Shown in pieces: positions 1 through 6,700 of a stretch of 8,121 nt of DNA. The stretch covers positions 1-8,121 of the forward strand of contig DYRC01000186.1 of the NCBI GenBank assembly GCA_020718925.1. The letters run 5' to 3'. Every line of letters starts with the position of its first letter. Positions within the stretch are counted from its first letter, which is position 1. Both the position numbers and the translations under genes were made by a program. The notes under the pieces are model-generated. The model ran no database searches, had not been told where the DNA came from, and worked only from the letters and a program-made list of their open reading frames with translations. This stretch comes from Desulfonema limicola. GTDB taxonomy: Bacteria; Desulfobacterota; Desulfobacteria; Desulfobacterales; DYRC01.

Positions 1-36
1 CCCCCCCTTCCCTTTCAGGGAAGGGGACCGGGGGGT
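1..36. repeat. C/G-rich palindromic repeat, probably dispersed (edge-truncated)
   Basis: A perfect 10-bp inverted repeat, CCCCTTCCCT (4-13) and AGGGAAGGGG (17-26), surrounds a 3-nt TTC loop. Flanking C (1-3) and G (30-35) runs could extend pairing past a short internal bulge. The element is followed by TTAGGT. No T tract follows the right arm, so it is a poor match to an intrinsic terminator. Its look (C-run, palindrome, G-run, TTAGGT) resembles dispersed intergenic palindromes in repeat-rich bacterial genomes; that resemblance is recollection, not a search. It may continue upstream of the window. Confidence 0.55.
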
Positions 37-53
37 TAGGTGAATCAGAAATA

Positions 54-93
54 ATTGTCATTTATTTGACAATCCGTCAATACATTTTGTAAA
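54..93 (+). promoter_or_regulatory. candidate sigma70-type promoter with overlapping inverted repeat (possible operator)
   Basis: A perfect -35 hexamer TTGACA lies at 66-71. A weak -10 candidate, TGTAAA, lies at 88-93 with a 16-nt spacer and 4 of 6 matches to TATAAT. A 7-bp inverted repeat, ATTGTCA (54-60) and TGACAAT (67-73) with a 6-nt spacer, covers the -35 box. A second shorter one, TTGAC (66-70) and GTCAA (76-80), overlaps it. Overlapping dyads on a -35 box are typical of repressor sites, but no regulator is identified. The promoter would serve the 131-718 gene and, by the 9-nt gap, probably the giant gene downstream. Confidence 0.4.
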
Positions 94-120
94 AGATGAA
101 TCTGAAAAAATATATCTGAA

Positions 121-126
121 AAGAGA
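121..126 (+). promoter_or_regulatory. weak ribosome binding site for the cyclodeaminase-family gene
   Basis: AAGAGA lies 4 nt before the ATG at 131 and 7 nt before a second in-frame ATG at 134. The spacing to the second ATG is closer to the usual optimum, so translation may begin at 134 and remove one methionine. A 9-nt direct repeat ATCTGAAAA (100-108 and 114-122) precedes and overlaps this site; its role is unknown. Confidence 0.4.
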
Positions 127-130
127 CACG

Positions 131-718
131 ATGATGTTGGCAGAGCTAAGTATCAAAGATTTTTTGGAAAAAGTCGCATCTGACACGCCGCTGCCTGCGG
201 GCGGGAGCGTTACCGCACTGACAGCCGCGCTGGGGGCATCCCTTTCGGAAATGGCTGCCCGGCGGACTATCGGCAGAAGGGGCTATGAAAGCGTTCAGAC
301 ACAGATGATGTCTGCCGCAAAAAAGGCTGCCGAATATCGGGAGATGCTTATCCGGCATATTGACAACGATGTTGAGGCGTATTCTGAAGTCATGGACGCA
401 TATCAGTTGCCAAAAACAACAGAAGAAGATAAAGAGTACCGAAAGCAGGCGATTGAAGCCGGTCTGAAAAAGGCGGCAAAAATTCCTTTGGAAGTAGCAC
501 GATACGCCCTTAACATTATGGAAATGGCTAAGATTATTGCCAAAAAAGGCAATCGGAATTGTGCGCCTGATGCTCAGGTTGGGGCTGTGATCGCCAAAAC
601 CGCTGCTCTTGCCGCGCTTCACAATGTTCATATAAACTTAAAATCTGTTACGGACAATGCCTTTGTAACCGAATTTTCCGAACAGGCAGAAGAAATAAAA
701 AAAGCGATTGAGAGTTAA
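131..718 (+). CDS. cyclodeaminase/cyclohydrolase family protein (FTCD_C; FchA-like methenyl-THF cyclohydrolase)
   Basis: This is a complete 195-aa cytoplasmic protein of the FTCD_C family. Characterised members hydrolyse 5,10-methenyl-tetrahydrofolate to 10-formyl-THF or deaminate formimino-THF, feeding one-carbon folate metabolism. Seen here: the N-terminal LSIKDFLEKVAS helix, a PLPAGGS loop (residues 20-26, where many relatives have PGGGS), ARRTIGRR (43-50), the DNDVEAYSEVMDAYQLPK stretch (78-95), and NCAPDAQVGA (143-152) with the family's D-x-x-V-G-A pattern. The sequence is mostly amphipathic helix, as expected, and has no signal peptide or membrane segment. Length is close to the roughly 200-aa family norm. 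The start is 131, or 134 judging by RBS spacing. No formiminotransferase domain or other folate gene is visible, so cyclohydrolase and cyclodeaminase activity cannot be told apart. The giant TPR-glycosyltransferase gene starts 9 nt downstream. Confidence 0.88.
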   Translation: MMLAELSIKDFLEKVASDTPLPAGGSVTALTAALGASLSEMAARRTIGRRGYESVQTQMMSAAKKAAEYREMLIRHIDNDVEAYSEVMDAYQLPKTTEEDKEYRKQAIEAGLKKAAKIPLEVARYALNIMEMAKIIAKKGNRNCAPDAQVGAVIAKTAALAALHNVHINLKSVTDNAFVTEFSEQAEEIKKAIES

Positions 719-727
719 CGCAACCCA

Positions 728-3700
728 ATGAATGAATGTACAAATTCTCCGATAAATCCGAATGCTTCGGAAGAGTGCAATTTGCAGGGCATTGAACTCG
801 GACGACAAGGGAAAATGCCCGAAGCCGCGCAATGTTTTCAGAAAGCCATCAGCCTGAATCCGCGAAATATAACCGCTTACAGTAATCTGGGCGTCATACT
901 TGCCCATTACGGACAATTTGCCGAATCCCGGACATGTTTTGCTCAGGCACTTGCGCTTGATCCGAACAATGCGGTTGCCCTGACCAATGACGCATTAATC
1001 CTGCTGCTGCAAGGTCAGTTTGCCGAAGGCTGGAAGAAATACGAACATCGCCCGTGTCTGAAAAACGGGGGGGGGCTTAAAAATTTGTGGAACGGTTCTC
1101 CGATTCCGAATCAGGTGCTTTTAGTTATCCATGAACAGGGATCCGGCGATACGATTCAGTTTATCCGCTATCTGCCGATCATCAGAGAACTCTGCGGAAA
1201 ATTGATTTTTTTATGTCCGCCTTCGTTAAAACCTCTGATGAACGGATTTCCCGGCATTGATGTCCTGATAGACAATATCGGCGCGGGCGTCGAATGCCAT
1301 GCCTCAATTGAATTATTGAGCCTTCCCGGAATCGTGAATACCACGCCGGAGACTATTCCTGCCAATGTTCCGTATCTGTCTGCCCCTGCTGAAAAAGCCG
1401 AATTTTGGAAAAAAACAATGGCAAAAGATAAGCTGAATGTGGGGCTGGCATGGGCAGGAAATCCCAGAAACGCGGTGGATTGGAAACGCTCTCTGCATCT
1501 GAATGATTTCATGCCGTTGATTCATTCAGGCATTGTATTTCACAGCCTGCAAGTCGGAGATCGCTCAGAAGAAGCAGAGCAGCCGCCGGAGGGGATGCGC
1601 TTTGAAAATCCTGCTAAACATATTGCTGATTTTTCAGATACTGCCGGAATTATTGAAAACTTAGACCTTATAATTGCGGTGGATACGGCAGTGGCGCACT
1701 TGGCGGGCGCAATGGGCAAACCGCTATGGATTCTTTTGCCGTTGTCCCCGGATTGGCGGTGGATGCTGGGGCGTGAGGATAGCCCCTGGTATCCCACCGC
1801 CCGCTTATTCCGTCAATCTCAGCCGGATAACTGGACGGAGGTGATTCAGCGCGTTGCAGGGGAATTGCATCAGTTGGTTCAGAATCGGGCAGCAGAACAT
1901 TGTCGTCAAGCTGCGGCGTATCTGAAAGAGAATAAGCCCGATGATGCTCTGGCGTTGGCAGAATCTGCGATTTCTCTTAAACCGGATTATGCTGATGCAC
2001 ACTTTATCCGGGGCTATCTGCTGCAATCTTCAGGCAATTTGCGTTCTGTCGAAGAAAGCTTCAGAGTGGTTATTTCCGCAAAACCGGAGATTGCCGAAGC
2101 GCATTTCGGGCTGGGTGTCGCGCTTCAGAATCAGGGCAGGCACGAAGATGCCATAGAATGCTATCAGCGGGCGCTGGCACTGAATCCGAAACATATAAAT
2201 GCCTGTCGTAATTTAGGAAATCTCTTTGCACATTACGGACAGCTTGAGAAAGCAAGAGAATGTTTTGCTCAGGCACTTGCACTCGATCCTGACAATGAGG
2301 TTATTTTAACCCTTGACGGAATAGCTCTGTTATTACAAGGACATCTTGCCGAAGGCTGGCAGAAATATGAACGCTGGCAGCGTTTCATAAATAAAAACGG
2401 ATTTCCGAACAGATGGGATGGCTCTGCAATTCCTCAGCAGACACTTCTGATACATTATCAGGGGGGATTCGGAGATACGCTTCATTTTATCCGCTATCTG
2501 CCGATTATCAGAGAACGCTGCGGAAAACTGATTTTCATAAGTCAGCCTGAACTCATACCGTTGATAAATGGCTTTCCGGGAATTGATATTGTAACAGATA
2601 AGTCTGATAATTTTAAATATCAAACATCTATCGGATTGTTGAGCCTTCCCGGTATAATGAATACGACTTTGGAAACAATTCCGGCTGATATTCCCTATCT
2701 GTCCGCCCCTGCTGAAAAAGCCGGGCTTTGGAAAAAAACAAGGGTGAAAGATAAGCTGAATGTTGGGCTTGTCTGGGCAGGAAGTCCCAAACATCTGGCA
2801 GATGGAAAACGCTCGCTGCATCTTTCGGATTTCGCGCCCTTAGCCCATCCGGGCGTGGTGTTTCACAGTCTTCAAATGGCAAATAGATCAGAAGAAGCAG
2901 AACATCCGCCGGAAGGGATGCATTTTGAAAATCCTGCTAAACATATCGCTGATTTTTCCGATACTGCCGCAATCATTGAAAACTCAGACCTTGTGATTTC
3001 GGTAGATACCGCAGCGGCACATCTTGCGGGCGCAATGGGAAAGCCGGTCTGGATTCTTCTGCCTTTTTATCCGGATTGGCGGTGGATGCTTAACCGCGAG
3101 GATAGCCCATGGTATCCGACAGCGCGGTTATTCCGTCAATCGCAGCCGGATGTCTGGACAGATGTAATTCAGCGAGTTTCAGGGGAATTGCATCAGTTGG
3201 TTCAACATCAGGCAGCAGAACTTCGCCATCAGGCGGTGGCGTATCTGAAAGAGAATAAGCCGGAGGATGCGCTGAAATTGGCGGAAGCCGCGATTTCTCT
3301 TAAACCGGACTATGCTGACGCGCACTTTATCCGGGGATACGTTTTGCAGTCTTCAGGCAATATGACATCTGCCGAAGAAAGCTTCAGGGTGGTTGTTTCC
3401 GCAAAGCCGGAAATTGCCGAAGCGCATTACGGAATAGGCGTATCGCTTCAGCATCAGAAGAAATATAAAGAAGCGATAGAATGCTATCAGCGGGCTGTGG
3501 CATTAAATCCGAAACATATCAACGCATATAACAATATGGGCAATCTTTTCTCACATTATGGACAGTTTGCAAAAGCGCGGGAGTGTTTTGCCCATATCCG
3601 TGCTATTGATCCGAGCAAAACCATTACGTTGGCGTATGAAGCATTGTCATTGCTTCTGGAAGGCAATTTCAGCGAAGGCTGGAAAAAATATGAATACCGT

Positions 3701-6700
3701 CCCTCGCGCTATAAAGCAATGATTCAGAAAAAATGGGATGGTTCGGCAATACCGGATCAGACTATCATGGTTCTTCACGAACAGGGCTTTGGCGATACCA
3801 TTCAATTCATCCGCTATCTGCCGATGGTAAAAGCATATTGCCAAAAACTGGTATTTGTATGCCAGCCTCAGCTTAAATCCCTGTTCAGCGGTTTTCCGGG
3901 AATAGACGTATTGATGGATAATTCCGCAACGACCGAAATTCAATGTCATGCCGCGATTGAATTGTTAAGTATTCCGGGAGTTTTTAATACAAACGCCGAA
4001 AATATTCCGAATAAAGTTCCATATCTTTTTGCCGATCCTGAAAAAGCGGCTATTTGGAAACAAAACCTTCTCACTTCTCACTTCTCACTTCCCACTCTCA
4101 ATGTAGGACTGGTCTGGTCAGGAAATTCCGATAATTTCGGAGATTGGGAACGTTCCCTGCATCTTTGCGATTTCGCGCCCTTAGCCCATCCGGGCGTGGT
4201 ATTTCACAGCCTGCAAGTGGCGCATCGGGCGGAAGAAGCAGCGCATCCGCCGGAGGGAATGAAGATAGAGAACCCGACAAAAAACATTGCTGATTTTTCA
4301 GATACTGCCGCAATCATTGAAAATTTAGACCTTGTGATTTCAGTGGATACCGCAGTGGCGCACTTGGCAGGCGCAATGGGCAAGCCGGTGTGGGTTCTGC
4401 TGCCATTCACTCCGGATTGGCGGTGGATGTTAAACCGTGAGGATAGCCCCTGGTATCCGACAGCACGGTTATTCCGTCAACCTGAACCGGATAACTGGGC
4501 GGATGTGATGCTGCGTGTTGCGAATGAACTCAAGCATCTGGTCGGGCAACGTGCAACCGGGTTTTGGCAGGCATCCGTAAACGCTACTCAGGAAAACAGG
4601 TTAGATGAAGCTTTGGCGCTAGTTGATAAAGCAATTGCTCTTGCGCCGGATTATCTTGAAGCTGTGTTTAATCGGGGATATATCTCACAACTTAGGGGAG
4701 ATATGAAAGCCGCAGAAGAAAGCTTCCGCCGGGCAATTTCTATCAAATCCGATTTTGCACAGGCATATTTCGGGCTGGGCGGCTCTCTGATGAATCAGGG
4801 CAGACTCAGAGAAGCCGCAGATTGTTATGAGAAGATTTTAACGCTCAATTCCACAGACGTAAAAGTTTATACTTATAATAACTTAGCGTTTATTTACTCG
4901 CATGATGGGCAGTTTGAGAAAGCGCGGGCGTGTTTTGCACATGCCATTGCGCTTGGTTATCATACCCAATATACGCTGACAAATGAGGCAATGCTTTTGC
5001 TGTTGCAGGGTGATTTTGTACAGGGATGGCAAAAATACGAAGCACGGTCTTCTCTGCCGAATAACACCTTTCAAAATAAATGGAATGGTTCTGAATTTCC
5101 GAATCAGACGCTTGCGGTGTTATATGAGCAGGGATTGGGCGATACGATTCAGTTTATCCGCTATCTGCCGATGATCAGACGTCTTTGCGGAAAGCTGATT
5201 TTTGTATGTCAATCCGAACTCATGCCTCTGATAAACGGTTTTCCGGGAATTGACCTGCTGACAAACTCAACAGAAAATATCGAATGCCATACAGCCATTG
5301 AATTGCTGAGTATTCCGGGACTTCTGAACACTTCTTTGAATACTATTCCTGCCAAAATACCGTATTTGGCTGCCCGTCCCGAAAAAGCCGGGTTTTGGAA
5401 AAAAACAATGGCTGCGGATAAACTCAATGTAGGGCTGGTCTGGGCAGAAAATTCCCGTCATATTTTTGATTGGAAACGCTCGCTTCACCTTTCGGATTTT
5501 GCGCCCTTAGCTGCTCCGGGCGTGCTATTTCACAGCCTGCAAGTGGCGCATCGTGCGGAAGAAGCAACGCATCCGCCGGAAGGTATGCAGATTGAGAATC
5601 CGATAAAAAACATTACTGATTTTTCAGATACCGCCGCAATCATTGAAAACTTAGACCTTGTGATTTCCGTGGATACCGCAGTGGCACACTTGGCGGGCGC
5701 AATGGGCAAGCCGGTGTGGATTCTGCTGCCATTTTCCCCGGATTGGCGGTGGATGCTGGGGCGCGAAGACAGCCCTTGGTATCCGACTGCCCGCTTATTC
5801 CGTCAATCTCAGCCGGATGTATGGGCAGATCTGATTCAGCGCGTTGCCGATGAACTGAAGCGTCTGGTATTGCAGAAAGCGTCTGAAATCCTGAGTCATG
5901 CACAGCAGGATAAGCCTGACGAAGCATTGGCGTTGGCTGAAAAAGCGATTTTTCTTGCACCGGAGCATGTCGGAGCGCACTATATCCGAGGATACGCGCT
6001 GCAATCTATGGGTAATATGGCATCTGCCGAAGAAAGTTTCAGGCGGGTTATTTCGATAAAGCCCGATTTTACCGAAGCGCATTTCGGGCTTGGCACCGTG
6101 CTTCAGTATCAGAGTAAATATAAAGAGGCTATGAACTGCTATCAACAGGCGTTGAGGTTGAATCCGAAATATATCAATGCCTATCATAACTTAGGCTATA
6201 TGTTTGTCCATTACGCGCAGATTGCAAACGCGAAGGCTTGCTATGCCAATATCCGCGCAATTGATCCGAATGATACCGAGTCCATCGTGTATGAAGCATT
6301 GATGCTGCTTCTGGAAGGCAATTTTGCCGAGGGCTGGGAAAAATACGAATACCGCCCCTCACGAAATCAGGACATCATTCAGAAAAGATGGGATGGTACA
6401 GCGGTTCCGGATCAGATCATCACGGTACTCCACGAGCAGGGATTTGGCGACACCATTCAGTTTATCCGCTATCTGCCCATAGTCAGAACGCGCTGCCAAA
6501 AGCTCGTATTTGTATGTCAGCCTCAACTCAAAGCCCTGCTCAGCGGTTTTCCGGGGATAGATCTGCTGGCGGACAATTCTACGCAGATTGACGTCAACTG
6601 CCACGCGGCAATTGAATTGTTAAGCCTCCCCAGAGTGTTTAAGACAAATCTGGAAAATATCCCGAATAAAGTTCCGTATCTTTTTGCCGATCCTGAAAAA

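Noticed and set aside
1..36. Intrinsic terminator of an upstream gene
   Set aside because: The stem is strong, but it is followed by GACCGGGGGGTTAGG instead of a T tract, so a terminator is not supported.
146..631. 161-codon antisense open frame opposite the cyclodeaminase-family gene
   Set aside because: It lies entirely within a gene with clear family motifs, and its translation shows no recognisable domain; it is a shadow frame.
732..740. Alternative starts at the ATGs at 732 and 736
   Set aside because: Neither is in the frame of the giant protein; only 728 is.
1067..1075. A frameshift at the G9 tract, making the giant gene a pseudogene
   Set aside because: Reading with nine G, the protein on both sides aligns with the other five modules in one frame, so no frameshift is present in this sequence.
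1022..1882. Naming the GT domains as LPS core heptosyltransferases (WaaC/WaaF)
   Set aside because: They share GT9-like motifs, but the TPR fusion and the EGWxKYE / REDSPWYPTARLFRQ signatures fit a separate family with no established sugar, so a specific name would overstate it.
1941..2156. Short + strand frames in other phases (also 4983-5174, 6388-6591)
   Set aside because: They overlap the confirmed giant frame, have no family resemblance and no ribosome binding site.
2333..2821. Long antisense frames recurring opposite the GT domains (also 5209-5488, 6523-6771, 7535-7909)
   Set aside because: They resemble one another only because the sense GT modules are repeats of the same DNA; Cys/Phe/Arg-rich composition and lack of domains mark them as shadows.
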